Positions 33,201 to 42,865 of a stretch of DNA of 50,518 bases are shown here, piece after piece. Made by a program: the position numbers and the translations under genes. The notes beneath the pieces were generated by a model, which was not told the origin of the DNA, did not search any database, and saw only the letters and a list, made by a program, of their open reading frames with translations. The stretch is from Gammaproteobacteria bacterium 42_54_T18 (GTDB taxonomy: Bacteria > Pseudomonadota > Gammaproteobacteria > Pseudomonadales > Ketobacteraceae), in assembly GCA_002163245.1 (NCBI GenBank), contig MAAL01000167.1, positions 1-50,518 of the forward strand, written 5' to 3'. The first letter of the stretch is position 1. The number at the start of each line of letters is the position of its first letter.

Positions 33201-36120
33201 AGATTCTTCTGTTTTCTCAGGTAACGATCTCGCGCTATTTATAGTAATGTTAATCACTTTGTTCTCGAATGTGTCAACATCAGTGGCTGCGGAGTTGGTA
33301 GCTGATGATGCGCCATTAGTTGTAGATATTGCATTACCGGCGCAACCACTAGAAGATTCGCTTACGCAATTGGCAATACTTTACCGTATCCCCATTATCT
33401 TTCGATCAGATATCGTTAAAGGGTTATCTGGAAAAACGCTAGAAGGAAAGTACAGTCTCGAGTCTTCATTGGCGGTGTTGCTGACAGAGACTCCGTTAAA
33501 ATATACCATTGTTGATAATACGTTAGTGACCGTCATCAGAGTGAATGCTGAAGGTGTTGACGGCCTTAGAAAGGACAATGACTCTTCGCCAATATCGTTT
33601 TCGCTTGATATTAATCCACCGTTAATGTCAGAAATAGTGGTTGTCGGTGAAAGCCTTGATATTGGTTGTTGTCGTGATATTCCATCAACGGCAACCAAAA
33701 CCTATACCCCTACTATTGAAGTCCCGAAGTCTTTAGAGGGCATTGATTCGAGTTTATTCAGTGATCGTGGTAATGCTACACTGTCTGAAGCATTTCGAGA
33801 TTATTCTTCTGTAAATGTTACGGATTTAAAGGGCAATATTAATGTTAGGGGATTTAAGTTATCTGACAGAGCATTGCTGAAAGATGGGCAGTCTATTGTG
33901 AGTCACGGTATAGCTCCGTTAACGTTAAATAATATTGAAGGTATTGAAGTTGCCAAAGGTGCAAATTCCACGCTCTATGGTTATGGACAGCCAGGTGCGG
34001 TGATTAATCTGGTGACCAAAAAACCAAGCCCTTATGCGTTTACAAATCTGGCGTTTAGCACGGGGAATTATGACCGATATCTCTCTTTAGATACCAATGG
34101 ACCTGTTTTGTCGAGTGATAATATGTTGTACCGATTTAACGTCTTGAAGAGGGAAGAAACGACACATAAAAAATCCCAAGGTTCTAAGGCATCCGAAGGC
34201 AAGCTACGACAAACCGAATTATCTCCGTCAATGAGTTATCAGTTTAATGAAACGGATAAGGTTCAGGTAGCAATTGATTACAGTCATCAACGTGTTAACG
34301 GTTTTAAAGGAAAGCGCCCCTTTGATGATTTGGTTGTGGGCGAGATATTTGGTGTGGGGTTGTTTGATGTGATTTATCCTTCTTCGGAGCATAATACCCT
34401 CGATTTTTATCCCTATTCTGGCTCTGCAAATGAGGAAATTCATGATTCAAAAATCATTGAACTAAATGTACGTTATCAAGGATTGACGGAGTCAGGCTGG
34501 GATCTCGCAATCAATACCTATTATGGTAACAATCAACGTGAGCGGGAATACGCCAATGATATGAGCGTATGGTTAAATCCGACTTTTGATCCGCAGCCTT
34601 TTTTTATTCCCCTGTTCAATCCAACCACTTATCTTCAAATACTTTTTGATAATAACGCTGATTTTATTCAAAACTATCAAGATGTTCGTTCGGATTTTAT
34701 TGAATTTATGGGGCTCACCTATGGGTTGGATGAAGCTGACATCATTGATGCAATCTATAATCAAGGGGATGATTTCCCGTTATGGGAAGATAATCAAGTC
34801 CATTTCTATCAGTTAGCGCTAGATCAAAAAACATCCTCACACCAACATAATATTGATATGTCAGTGGGAAAAGAATTTACTTTTTTGAATGCAGGTCATT
34901 ATTTACTGCTTGGATTCGTACACACTGAAACCAATGCAAAAACCCAGGTAAATCAGCGGTACAACAAAGGATTATATGATCAGGGGGCTGGTTTTGTGGC
35001 AGAAGGTGGTAGTGATAATCAATATTTAGGCTGGGCGTTGCAGCGTTATGCGATGGTGCCATGGTACAACCCTTTTGGTTCGAGCCCTGATGGTATTGTG
35101 TTGCCCAGCGTCATATCCCGTTTGGCGGGGTACCCGCCGGGAGAGTTGTTCCCGTTAGATAGTTCCTTTCTTTATAGTTCTACGGTAAGTAAAACCAGGT
35201 TGACTGGCGTGTTTTTTCAAGACCAAATTTCCCTCGATGAACGTTGGAAATTATTAGTGTCAGCGGGTTTCTATCAATATGATCGTGAATACGAGGTGAC
35301 TAATATCAACTCATTGCAAATATTAGTCGGTGAAATTGAATATTTAACCAGCGGTAGTGATGCGAGTGATGATTTTATTGCGCCCCAAGTTGGGTTGAGC
35401 TACTTGCCGATTGAAAATGTTTCATTGTATGCGAATTATGGTTTGCAATACGACCTGTTGACGGGGGTTGATGCAAGTTTATCTCCCTTAGAACCAGAAG
35501 AAACGGCGACCTACGAAATGGGTATGAAATGGTGGCCGTCGCAGGATGTTAATCTATCGTTATCTTTTTTTAGGATGACAAAAAATAATTGGTCGATAAC
35601 CGACGGTAATAATTTTATTTTCAGAGTACAAGAAGGGCGATTTCGAAGTGCCGGTTATGAATTTAGTTTATTGGGTTTTATTGTTCCTCACGTTAAAGCA
35701 GCGATAAATTTTACCAAAACAAAAACAGAGTCACTTAAGCAATCTGTAGGGGGAAGAAATGATGCGTTACTAGCGCAAACCCAAATAGGTGTGCCATCTA
35801 ATAGCGGGAGTTTTTGGCTGCAATACCATAACGAATCCTATGGTACCCATGGCTGGGCATTTGGCTTTGGTGCAACACATGTGGGTGGGCGTGAGTTTAC
35901 ACAACAATATATAGAATCGAAATTTAATGAATACACGCTGGTGGACGTTGCAGTGTCCTATCTGCACGAGGATTTTCGTATTGCACTTAATGTCGACAAT
36001 GTGACGGATGAAGAATGGATTGTTGGTTCGGGGATCGCTCCTAGTAGCGCCACATCTCCCCGTTACCTTGCTGAAGGTCCAGGTATTCGATATCGCTTTA
36101 CAACGGAGTTGTTTTATTAA
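33160..36120 (+). CDS. TonB-dependent outer-membrane receptor with N-terminal signalling domain
   Basis: A 986-residue receptor: signal peptide region (hydrophobic about 26-42), STN signalling domain (about 55-125: LPAQPLEDSLTQLAILYRIP), a TonB box-like EIVVVG (about 158), plug domain (about 175-300: LKGNINVRGFKLSDRALLKDG and GYGQPGAVINLVTKK landmarks) and a 22-strand barrel ending in Phe-Tyr. It resembles ferrisiderophore receptors that signal through FecR. No siderophore synthesis genes are in the window, so it may take up a foreign siderophore or another chelate. The start is uncertain: GTG 33160 or nearby TTG 33163 or GTG 33178, all inside the FecR gene; GAGG at 33153 supports the first two. 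Confidence 0.9.
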   Translation: MLSATLVVRYIFTKDSSVFSGNDLALFIVMLITLFSNVSTSVAAELVADDAPLVVDIALPAQPLEDSLTQLAILYRIPIIFRSDIVKGLSGKTLEGKYSLESSLAVLLTETPLKYTIVDNTLVTVIRVNAEGVDGLRKDNDSSPISFSLDINPPLMSEIVVVGESLDIGCCRDIPSTATKTYTPTIEVPKSLEGIDSSLFSDRGNATLSEAFRDYSSVNVTDLKGNINVRGFKLSDRALLKDGQSIVSHGIAPLTLNNIEGIEVAKGANSTLYGYGQPGAVINLVTKKPSPYAFTNLAFSTGNYDRYLSLDTNGPVLSSDNMLYRFNVLKREETTHKKSQGSKASEGKLRQTELSPSMSYQFNETDKVQVAIDYSHQRVNGFKGKRPFDDLVVGEIFGVGLFDVIYPSSEHNTLDFYPYSGSANEEIHDSKIIELNVRYQGLTESGWDLAINTYYGNNQREREYANDMSVWLNPTFDPQPFFIPLFNPTTYLQILFDNNADFIQNYQDVRSDFIEFMGLTYGLDEADIIDAIYNQGDDFPLWEDNQVHFYQLALDQKTSSHQHNIDMSVGKEFTFLNAGHYLLLGFVHTETNAKTQVNQRYNKGLYDQGAGFVAEGGSDNQYLGWALQRYAMVPWYNPFGSSPDGIVLPSVISRLAGYPPGELFPLDSSFLYSSTVSKTRLTGVFFQDQISLDERWKLLVSAGFYQYDREYEVTNINSLQILVGEIEYLTSGSDASDDFIAPQVGLSYLPIENVSLYANYGLQYDLLTGVDASLSPLEPEETATYEMGMKWWPSQDVNLSLSFFRMTKNNWSITDGNNFIFRVQEGRFRSAGYEFSLLGFIVPHVKAAINFTKTKTESLKQSVGGRNDALLAQTQIGVPSNSGSFWLQYHNESYGTHGWAFGFGATHVGGREFTQQYIESKFNEYTLVDVAVSYLHEDFRIALNVDNVTDEEWIVGSGIAPSSATSPRYLAEGPGIRYRFTTELFY

Positions 36121-37569
36121 TTATCGACTTTTAAAGGGACGAGTAAGAGAAGCAAGGGCTGTAATCACAATGATGCTCGCGAGTATCAAGAATAGATCGC
36201 CAATTTTCTGATACAGCGTCAGTGTGTTTTTGATGTCGACCTGTATTACTTGCGCATGATGTTCGTTGAGGTTTGTTAAAGACGATACATCAATTTCTCC
36301 CGTACCTGATACGGAGGCGCTGATGCCCCCATTACTAACACGTACCCAGGGTAGTTTGTTTTCAATCGATCTAAATATCGCGAGGGAGAAATGATTGATA
36401 GACCCTTTGCTGGTCTTAAACCAGCTATCATTACTGAGGTTGATAATAATGTTAGCGCCCTGGTTGGCTTGGTATCTGCTGTAGTGAGGGAATAACATCT
36501 CAAAACAAATCAATGGCGCAATGTGAATGTTGTTGTCTATATGCTGGTTGTTTTTGCTAAACCCTAAAGGAGAATGTCTATCGCCGGATACATATCGTAA
36601 GGTGTCTGGAAACCAATGTCGCAATCTGGGGAACGTTGCTTCAAAAGGTAAGTACTCAAAGAAAGGTACAAGATGTTGTTTGTGATAACTACCTAAAAGT
36701 TCGGCTTTCGATGAAATAAGCTGTGCCGCGTTGTAATAGGACCGAGGGGTGGGTGTGGTGGAATTTTTTTGGTAAATGTAACCTGAGTTTAATAAAATCG
36801 GTTTGTTTATGGTCTCTATCAATGCTGTTATTTTATCCCGATCACTTTTGTTTTCTTGCCAAGAAAAAGCAGGAGGAAATTCTGGCCATACCACGAGATC
36901 GATATTCGAGTTATTAGATGTAAGATTTTCGGTAAGGTGGAATAATCGGTCTAAAGAATCTTCACGTTGTAAATTGGGTTGGAGCATTGCAATGTTGATC
37001 GTGTCGATGTTTTTCTGATTGTTGAATTGAAATATCCGAATATGGCTGTACGTAAAGCATAGGAGTGTTATCGCTCCGGCGGTACATGACATAACAAAGG
37101 GACTTTTATTCTGAAAGGTTTTTGCCAAGCACAGGTTAACGCTAACAAGCCCAAACAATAATAATGGGATGCCCCCGATATCAACAATCTGTATGAATTG
37201 TGGGTAAATATATAAACTGTGAGCAGGGTTTGCTGGTACAAACCATTGAGTGCAAGATGCTAGTGCTGTAAAGAGTAATGTTTGTAGCGTACCGTTAAGA
37301 AGGGGTGACTGAGTAACGCAGATTCGATGCCACAAGCGGCCAATGACCCAATAGGGGAGGGATAGTAGAGCACATAATAAACCCCATAAAATACTCGCTA
37401 ATATGGGCGATATACCAATAAAATCGATAGCGGCAGGTAACATCCAAAAAATTGACCAACACCACCAGGCGAAAGCCCATAGACCAAAAATTGCAGCACA
37501 CTTCTTTGAGTTGTCAGCTGCGATAAACAACGGGGTCATCGCAATCCCGGCCAGCCAAGGCGCTGGCAT
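36121..37569 (-). CDS. lnt: Apolipoprotein N-acyltransferase family protein (Lnt)
   Basis: An inner-membrane enzyme with several N-terminal helices and a nitrilase-fold catalytic domain. Catalytic Glu230 lies in VVWPEFPP, Lys297 in YHKQHLVPFFEYLP and Cys355 in LICFEMLF, with supporting Glu305 and Glu357. These match the Lnt residues that add the third acyl chain to lipoproteins. Coordinates give the first ATG (482 residues), but homology to helix 1 continues upstream. The same frame is open back to 37668, with an ATT at 37650 behind a good GAGG site (509 residues, the usual Lnt length). Alternatively a GTG at 37667 would join the frame if the A6 tract had one more A. It follows the desaturase gene; its stop codon directly abuts that of the TonB receptor. 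Confidence 0.8.
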   Translation of the reverse strand: MPAPWLAGIAMTPLFIAADNSKKCAAIFGLWAFAWWCWSIFWMLPAAIDFIGISPILASILWGLLCALLSLPYWVIGRLWHRICVTQSPLLNGTLQTLLFTALASCTQWFVPANPAHSLYIYPQFIQIVDIGGIPLLLFGLVSVNLCLAKTFQNKSPFVMSCTAGAITLLCFTYSHIRIFQFNNQKNIDTINIAMLQPNLQREDSLDRLFHLTENLTSNNSNIDLVVWPEFPPAFSWQENKSDRDKITALIETINKPILLNSGYIYQKNSTTPTPRSYYNAAQLISSKAELLGSYHKQHLVPFFEYLPFEATFPRLRHWFPDTLRYVSGDRHSPLGFSKNNQHIDNNIHIAPLICFEMLFPHYSRYQANQGANIIINLSNDSWFKTSKGSINHFSLAIFRSIENKLPWVRVSNGGISASVSGTGEIDVSSLTNLNEHHAQVIQVDIKNTLTLYQKIGDLFLILASIIVITALASLTRPFKSR

Positions 37570-37689
37570 ACCGGGAAAGCTTAAACAAATAAGTAGAACT
37601 GAAAGAGTACAAAGTAAAACGGCTGGGGCTTGGCTTAACCGATCGATAATTTTTTCCTCGCTCTCACCTTACCTTCCTAGAGATCTACG

Positions 37690-38844
37690 TTATAAGGCGT
37701 CTACTAGTTCTTTCTCTTTGTTAAGGCTCGTATCTACAATGCCTGGCCAGAGTGGTTGAGTATCGGTACCGATCAGTATTCTGGTAAGTTTAATGACACG
37801 TTTAAAAATGGATTCGGATACCACAGGTACATTGTGTTTTTCACAAATCTCTCGTATTCGTCTGTGGGCAATTTGATATTGGCGAACGGTCAAATCTGGA
37901 AATACATGGTGCTCAATTTGATAGTTCAGCCATCCCTGCATAAAGTCGCGAGTATCTCCGCCACAATTATAATCGGCAGATCCTAAAATCTGATTGAGAT
38001 AAAAATTGGCGCGATCTGTGGGGTGTTTATCAAATACATAAATATCTGATCCAGCATGGTTGGGAACAATAACAATATAGCTCCAAATATTAATAACCAC
38101 TTCTGCAATGAGTAGGTTGATTAATGCGTATAGGGCAGCTTCTGGACTGATCAATAAGAATAAGGAAGGTAGTAAAACAAAGCGGAAGCTGATGTAAGGT
38201 AACCAACAGTGCCATACGACCAACCAAAAGCGTTTTCTCAGAGGGGACCAAAGGGCCCAAGAACCTAATTCAATATTGGTTTTTTCTTTTTTGTTGAGTA
38301 ATGCATTAAGGGTGTTGGGTGCGTAATAGAGAGGTTTCCAAACGATTGCGATTGCCGTCACAATGAGAACTTTGAGCATCGCCGGTAAACGAATCTCTCG
38401 AAGCCAGTGAGCATTAAACTGTGGCACATCGGGATCACCTTTTTCTCCCAGGTTGTAATGATGAAGAACATCGTGTTCATGGTGCCAGGCTTCTGGATAA
38501 ACCCAGTCTAGCCAGTCGATAATACGACGCCAGCCCCGTGCATAGGTTTTGCTATTGTATCGGGCGGGTGCGCCAGGGATATTTTCGTAACCCCGGTGGC
38601 TGATATGATGGGATAGAATTGTCCACCTTCCAAAGCTGGCGGCAGCAAGTGCCATAACGGCGATAGGGTTTGGGCCAAGCCATGAAGTACCTAAGCCTAA
38701 TAAGACTAAGCACCAAACAATACGTTCGATTCCTTTAAAATGAGCGAGGTCTTTTGACCCAATGTCCTGTTTTAACTCGACGCGTAAATCATCGATGTCT
38801 GACGCAAATGTCTTCAAATCCAGGGGGAGGGGGGTACGTCTCAT
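37690..38844 (-). CDS. Membrane fatty-acid desaturase
   Basis: A 384-residue di-iron membrane enzyme. The three histidine boxes are HHISH (79-83), HHEHDVLHH (121-129) and QIEHH (309-313), separated by membrane segments near 40-75 and 155-260. The QxxHH third box recalls front-end desaturases, but there is no cytochrome b5 domain, so electrons must come from a separate ferredoxin or similar. It would introduce a double bond in membrane acyl chains. The Lnt gene follows within about 40 bp and is probably in the same transcript. GGAG lies 11 bases before the ATG. Confidence 0.85.
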   Translation of the reverse strand: MRRTPLPLDLKTFASDIDDLRVELKQDIGSKDLAHFKGIERIVWCLVLLGLGTSWLGPNPIAVMALAAASFGRWTILSHHISHRGYENIPGAPARYNSKTYARGWRRIIDWLDWVYPEAWHHEHDVLHHYNLGEKGDPDVPQFNAHWLREIRLPAMLKVLIVTAIAIVWKPLYYAPNTLNALLNKKEKTNIELGSWALWSPLRKRFWLVVWHCWLPYISFRFVLLPSLFLLISPEAALYALINLLIAEVVINIWSYIVIVPNHAGSDIYVFDKHPTDRANFYLNQILGSADYNCGGDTRDFMQGWLNYQIEHHVFPDLTVRQYQIAHRRIREICEKHNVPVVSESIFKRVIKLTRILIGTDTQPLWPGIVDTSLNKEKELVDAL

Positions 38845-39143
38845 GGTACTGATAACTCCATAACGCGGGGGGTGTTGTTTTTATTGAAGAGGATTAGACG
38901 ATAACCGGTAGGGAAAGGCAAGGTTAATTCAGGAAGCTTAAAGAGCGTGGCTATATAGGTTGGGTGTATAGAGTGACTATTGGTCCATGCATGAAATGAC
39001 TATAGGTCTATGTATGTGCTGGGTTCTGATATGTTAGGTTTTGTATTTTTGCCTAGACGGGCATGGCCTAGATCTATACATTGCGCCTGCGAAGATACTT
39101 TCAATACACTCTTTAATCAAAACTAATGGAATAAGTGGTAGTT
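38845..39143. promoter_or_regulatory. Divergent region between the desaturase and an orphan lipoprotein
   Basis: About 300 bp with no gene. It holds the two 20-bp direct repeats at 38974-39016 and promoters for both flanking genes. No clear -35/-10 pair stands out. Confidence 0.5.
38974..39016. repeat. Two 20-bp direct repeats, 23-bp spacing
   Basis: TGACTATTGGTCCATGCATG (38974-38993) and TGACTATAGGTCTATGTATG (38997-39016) agree at 17 of 20 positions. A spacing of about two helical turns between divergent genes suggests a regulator site that binds on one face of the DNA. Confidence 0.55.
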
Positions 39144-39902
39144 ATGCGAATCCTTCTTTCGGCCATTTTGTTGGTGGTCATCCTTCTGAATACAGGCTGC
39201 CGTAATATTGATGGCTTTGAGCAACATTTACGTGATGCGATTGCTATTTATAAAGAACGTAAAGTGCTTTATAGCGCAGTGACGGATGGCAAATCAGAGA
39301 GCATATTTAGTCAACTGATAGTGTCTGAAATAGCGTTATTACCACTGGCGCGGTTTTATGACCAGCGTGCGATTCCGTTTATCGATAAGGGTATTCCTAT
39401 TGTTAAGAATGATTTTGTGTCTATGGAAGGAAACAGAGGTTTTGAATACCCTTTTACCCCTGCACTCCCAATGACCAAAACGATGGAAGATGATGCACAA
39501 GCGATTCTTGATACCTTGTTGAGTGTGGATAAGCAGAATCTGATGTCTGTTGCTCAGGCCAGTTTTATTGCGCTGAATGAAATACATCAGTTGGAAGAAG
39601 ATAGTCAGGTGTATTTTCCGATGACAAAACACCTGTTGGAATCACTAGGTTTTGGTTCTTTGCATGGTATTTATTATCAATGTCAAAGTGAGGGGGATAC
39701 TTTGACATTAGCCAGAGATTTTGCCAAGTTACAATTACTTGCGATTAAGTTTGGTAAGCCGATAAGTTTGGATAAGCGAGCTAATGTTCTTCATCAGGAA
39801 GGGGTGGGTATTTTGGTCAATGATTTGCCGGATATTCCTTTTCTTGATGAATATATACAGTTTCAATTTGAAGATAACGGGCAATTTTCCATGTGTTTCT
39901 AG
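39144..39902 (+). CDS. Exported lipoprotein-like protein of unknown function
   Basis: A 252-residue protein with a hydrophobic signal (about 3-15) and LLNTGC, which fits a lipidation site at Cys19 apart from Asn at position -3. The mature chain is a mixed helical domain: an amphipathic FEQHLRDAIAIYKERK start, an ALLPLARFYDQRAIPF segment, and a C-terminal half with LNEIHQLEEDSQVYFPMTKH. I recognise no family. The ATG at 39144 is preferred over a GTG three codons upstream because the signal begins there. It is convergent with the hybrid kinase gene. Confidence 0.65.
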   Translation: MRILLSAILLVVILLNTGCRNIDGFEQHLRDAIAIYKERKVLYSAVTDGKSESIFSQLIVSEIALLPLARFYDQRAIPFIDKGIPIVKNDFVSMEGNRGFEYPFTPALPMTKTMEDDAQAILDTLLSVDKQNLMSVAQASFIALNEIHQLEEDSQVYFPMTKHLLESLGFGSLHGIYYQCQSEGDTLTLARDFAKLQLLAIKFGKPISLDKRANVLHQEGVGILVNDLPDIPFLDEYIQFQFEDNGQFSMCF

Positions 39903-39931
39903 CGTTTGTATTTAACATATGGGTGTGACAT

Positions 39932-42865
39932 TTAAGCGGTCTCAGAATAGTGCGTTTTAAGGATTTCTATCAGCAAGTGCTGGACGTTGTCTAAAGATAC
40001 GGGTTTGACCATAAAGTAATCCATGCCAACGTGTATCGCTCTATCCCGATGCTCTTTCAACGCGTGAGCGGTGAGAGCAACAATGGGAACATGGGGCGTT
40101 TTATGCTTAATTTCCCACTGTCGAATACGTAACGTAGCCTCTAGCCCGTCCATCTCTGGCATTTCACAATCCATAAAAACAATGTTGTATTTGTTTGCTG
40201 TAAACTTCTTAACGGCTTCCAAACCGTTGTCTGCAAAATCCGGGTATATTGAAAACTTCTCTAACATACCTTTGATGACTATTTGGTTGACGGGGTTGTC
40301 TTCAGCAACAAGTACTTGTGTTGTTGAGAAGTTTTCATGTTTGCTCTCAACGGTGGATTTTTCTGTGGTATTGGTTTTTAGTGAAATGTCAGTAAGTTGA
40401 TTTTTGATGTCGGCGGCCGTGGTTGGGTAGCGCATGGTAGTGCTCATGCGGGCCGTTGTTAGCTCGTTGGCCTGCCATTTGCAGTTTAAACTGGTCATAA
40501 GGCAAAATAGGGTTTTTTGCGTATCAAACTCATCGGCAATTTCACGCATTTGCGCATATCGGTGATCGAAAAATAATTTTTCATCCCAGAATATGACATC
40601 AAATTGATTCTGGTTAAGTTCTTTTTTGTGATTTTCTAACGAATCAAATGATGTAATATTGGTAAATGCAATGCCCCAACGGTCGTATACATTGTCCGTC
40701 AGAAAACAAAAAAGCGGATCTTCGGAAATGAGTAGTACTTTTTTTCCTTGTAACCGATGGTCACTATCAATTGCACTGAGACGTTGAGGTTTTTCGTGAA
40801 TAGGGAAGTGAACATTAAACCAAAAACAAGACCCATTCCCCGGTTGGCTTTCGATTCCAATATCCCCATCCATAAGCATCACTAAACGTTTGCAAATGCT
40901 AAGTCCAAGGCCTGTGCCGCCAAATCTACGCGTGGTGGATGAGTCTGCTTGTTTAAATTCACTGAATAGTTTCTCTTGCACGCTTGTGTCTATGCCTATT
41001 CCTGTATCGGATATTTCGAACCTAATGCATGCTTCTTCCAGTGATGAGGATATTTGTTTTACCTCTAATAATACGTAGCCTGTTTCTGTGAATTTTATCG
41101 CGTTACCCATAAGGTTGGTGATGACTTGGCGGAGGCGAACAGGGTCTGCGTGTATTTTAAGAGGCGTTCCCGTCTGAATGATGGCACCCACTTTGATTTG
41201 TTTCTTCTCCGCTATTAGGGAAAATAGCTCGCTACATTCATTCACCATTACTTCAAGATCTATATCGATTTTTTCTAGAGTCATTTCGCCCGCAACTATT
41301 TTTGAATAGTCCAATATGTCATTGATAATGGTGAGCAATGATTGTCCGGAGTTTTTGATAATATCTAAAAAACCACGTTGTTGTGCATCTAATGACGTAT
41401 GTTGAAGTAGCTCAGTAATTCCGAGAACCCCATTCATTGGGGTCCTGATCTCATGGCTCATGGTTGCTAAGAATTGACTCTTGGCCTTGCTTTCTATTTT
41501 GGCCTCAATGGATTCTTGCTGAGCTGCCATTTCACTTTCATGGGAGTCATGAACGATTTTATCTGACACTTTACGTTCATTTATCGCAATTTTTGATATC
41601 TCCATGGCGAGTTTTTGCGCTTCAATTTTTGTCCTTCTTTCTAAGTTCACTCTATCGGCAAGCGCAAATGAAAGTAAGATAACTTCGAGAATAGATCCGA
41701 TTTGTAACATGTTTTCTGTAATAAAATTGCGAGGTACAATTCCGAGCTTGTTTAGACCATAAGATAGAATGGATGCAATTAATACGATCCACGCCATGGT
41801 GAAATATCGTGCAGCAGAATTGCCCGCTTTCCATTGAATGAGGGCAATAATAAATATACTGGTCATGCCAATCAGAGCAAGCATGATGTCCACTTTTATC
41901 ATAATGCTATAAGGCACAAAAAATACGGCTATACAGGCAGCACAGGCCATCGCAAAGAGTGATTTTAAGAGATGTTCAGATTTTGTACGTTTAAGGCCTA
42001 AGAATGCTAATGAGAAAGCTATCACGGATGCTGCGGAAAATGGGGTAAAAAAGGCAATGGTTTTGTCATTCCAGGCAATTAAATCTGGCCAAAAGTATTG
42101 AAAACAAAATCCGTTTAATGAACCTTGCACAAACCCAAAAGACAGCACGTAGAGTACATAAAATAAATAACTCTTATCGCGCACTGTAAAAAATATAAAA
42201 AGATTATAGATGGCCATTACGAGCATGATGCCGAAGTAGGCTCCCTGTTTCATCGACTCTTCGAGGTTCTCTTCCATAAAAAATCGTTCTTGCCAGAGAG
42301 TTAGGGGAACCTGGACGGATGTAGTGGTATTAACTTTTAAATAAAGGGTGGTGGTTTCGTTGGAGGGAAATGATAAAGGAAAGACAAAATTTCGATGATT
42401 AAAAACACGTTGGGAAAAAGGTTTCATGTCTCCCGTTTCAATTGTTGTCATGCTGCCATTTGCAGAGACAATATACAGCGATACGTGATCAAGTAAGGGG
42501 TAGCCAACTTCGAATAGTCTTTCAATAGATTGATTAAGTGGGTTTGAAATTTCGAGCCTGAACCAGTGGGTAGATTCAGAGTATCCAAAGTTTGGTGTTT
42601 TGTTGCCGCTTTTTATCCAAGGAATGGACGTGGGGGTTGAAACAATTTGTTGGATGTTAAGTTGGCGTGATTCGTCTACATAAACGCTAAGGTGAGGATA
42701 GATATCCAAACGGGGTTGGTCATCGTTAAGCAGCGCGAATTCGTTAGCGTGTGCCATAGGGGGTAACGACAGGGCTAACAACAGAGGCAGCAGGGGTAGC
42801 AATATACGTAACAGACCAATCTTCCTCATAAAAAGCGGGTTTCCCATGAGTGTAGGGTGATACAT
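39932..42865 (-). CDS. 7TMR-DISM hybrid sensor histidine kinase with receivers
   Basis: A 977-residue sensor. A signal-like hydrophobic N-terminus is followed by a periplasmic 7TMR-DISMED2 domain (about 45-190) and seven membrane helices (about 205-405). A coiled linker leads to HisKA with His471 in TMSHEIRTPMN and an ATPase domain (N-box about 584-590, DTGIGID and FGGTGLGLS). A degenerate receiver lacking the acceptor aspartate pattern (about 707-830) comes next, then a true receiver with Asp899 in FMDCEMPEMDG and Lys954. There is no Hpt domain, so phosphotransfer to a separate partner is likely. I choose ATG 42865 because GAGGG lies eight bases upstream; the frame is open 14 codons further. 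Confidence 0.88.
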   Translation of the reverse strand: MYHPTLMGNPLFMRKIGLLRILLPLLPLLLALSLPPMAHANEFALLNDDQPRLDIYPHLSVYVDESRQLNIQQIVSTPTSIPWIKSGNKTPNFGYSESTHWFRLEISNPLNQSIERLFEVGYPLLDHVSLYIVSANGSMTTIETGDMKPFSQRVFNHRNFVFPLSFPSNETTTLYLKVNTTTSVQVPLTLWQERFFMEENLEESMKQGAYFGIMLVMAIYNLFIFFTVRDKSYLFYVLYVLSFGFVQGSLNGFCFQYFWPDLIAWNDKTIAFFTPFSAASVIAFSLAFLGLKRTKSEHLLKSLFAMACAACIAVFFVPYSIMIKVDIMLALIGMTSIFIIALIQWKAGNSAARYFTMAWIVLIASILSYGLNKLGIVPRNFITENMLQIGSILEVILLSFALADRVNLERRTKIEAQKLAMEISKIAINERKVSDKIVHDSHESEMAAQQESIEAKIESKAKSQFLATMSHEIRTPMNGVLGITELLQHTSLDAQQRGFLDIIKNSGQSLLTIINDILDYSKIVAGEMTLEKIDIDLEVMVNECSELFSLIAEKKQIKVGAIIQTGTPLKIHADPVRLRQVITNLMGNAIKFTETGYVLLEVKQISSSLEEACIRFEISDTGIGIDTSVQEKLFSEFKQADSSTTRRFGGTGLGLSICKRLVMLMDGDIGIESQPGNGSCFWFNVHFPIHEKPQRLSAIDSDHRLQGKKVLLISEDPLFCFLTDNVYDRWGIAFTNITSFDSLENHKKELNQNQFDVIFWDEKLFFDHRYAQMREIADEFDTQKTLFCLMTSLNCKWQANELTTARMSTTMRYPTTAADIKNQLTDISLKTNTTEKSTVESKHENFSTTQVLVAEDNPVNQIVIKGMLEKFSIYPDFADNGLEAVKKFTANKYNIVFMDCEMPEMDGLEATLRIRQWEIKHKTPHVPIVALTAHALKEHRDRAIHVGMDYFMVKPVSLDNVQHLLIEILKTHYSETA

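Noticed and set aside
36121-37569. Simple carbon-nitrogen hydrolase (nitrilase)
   Set aside because: The N-terminal membrane helices and the Lnt-specific supporting glutamates favour the N-acyltransferase family.
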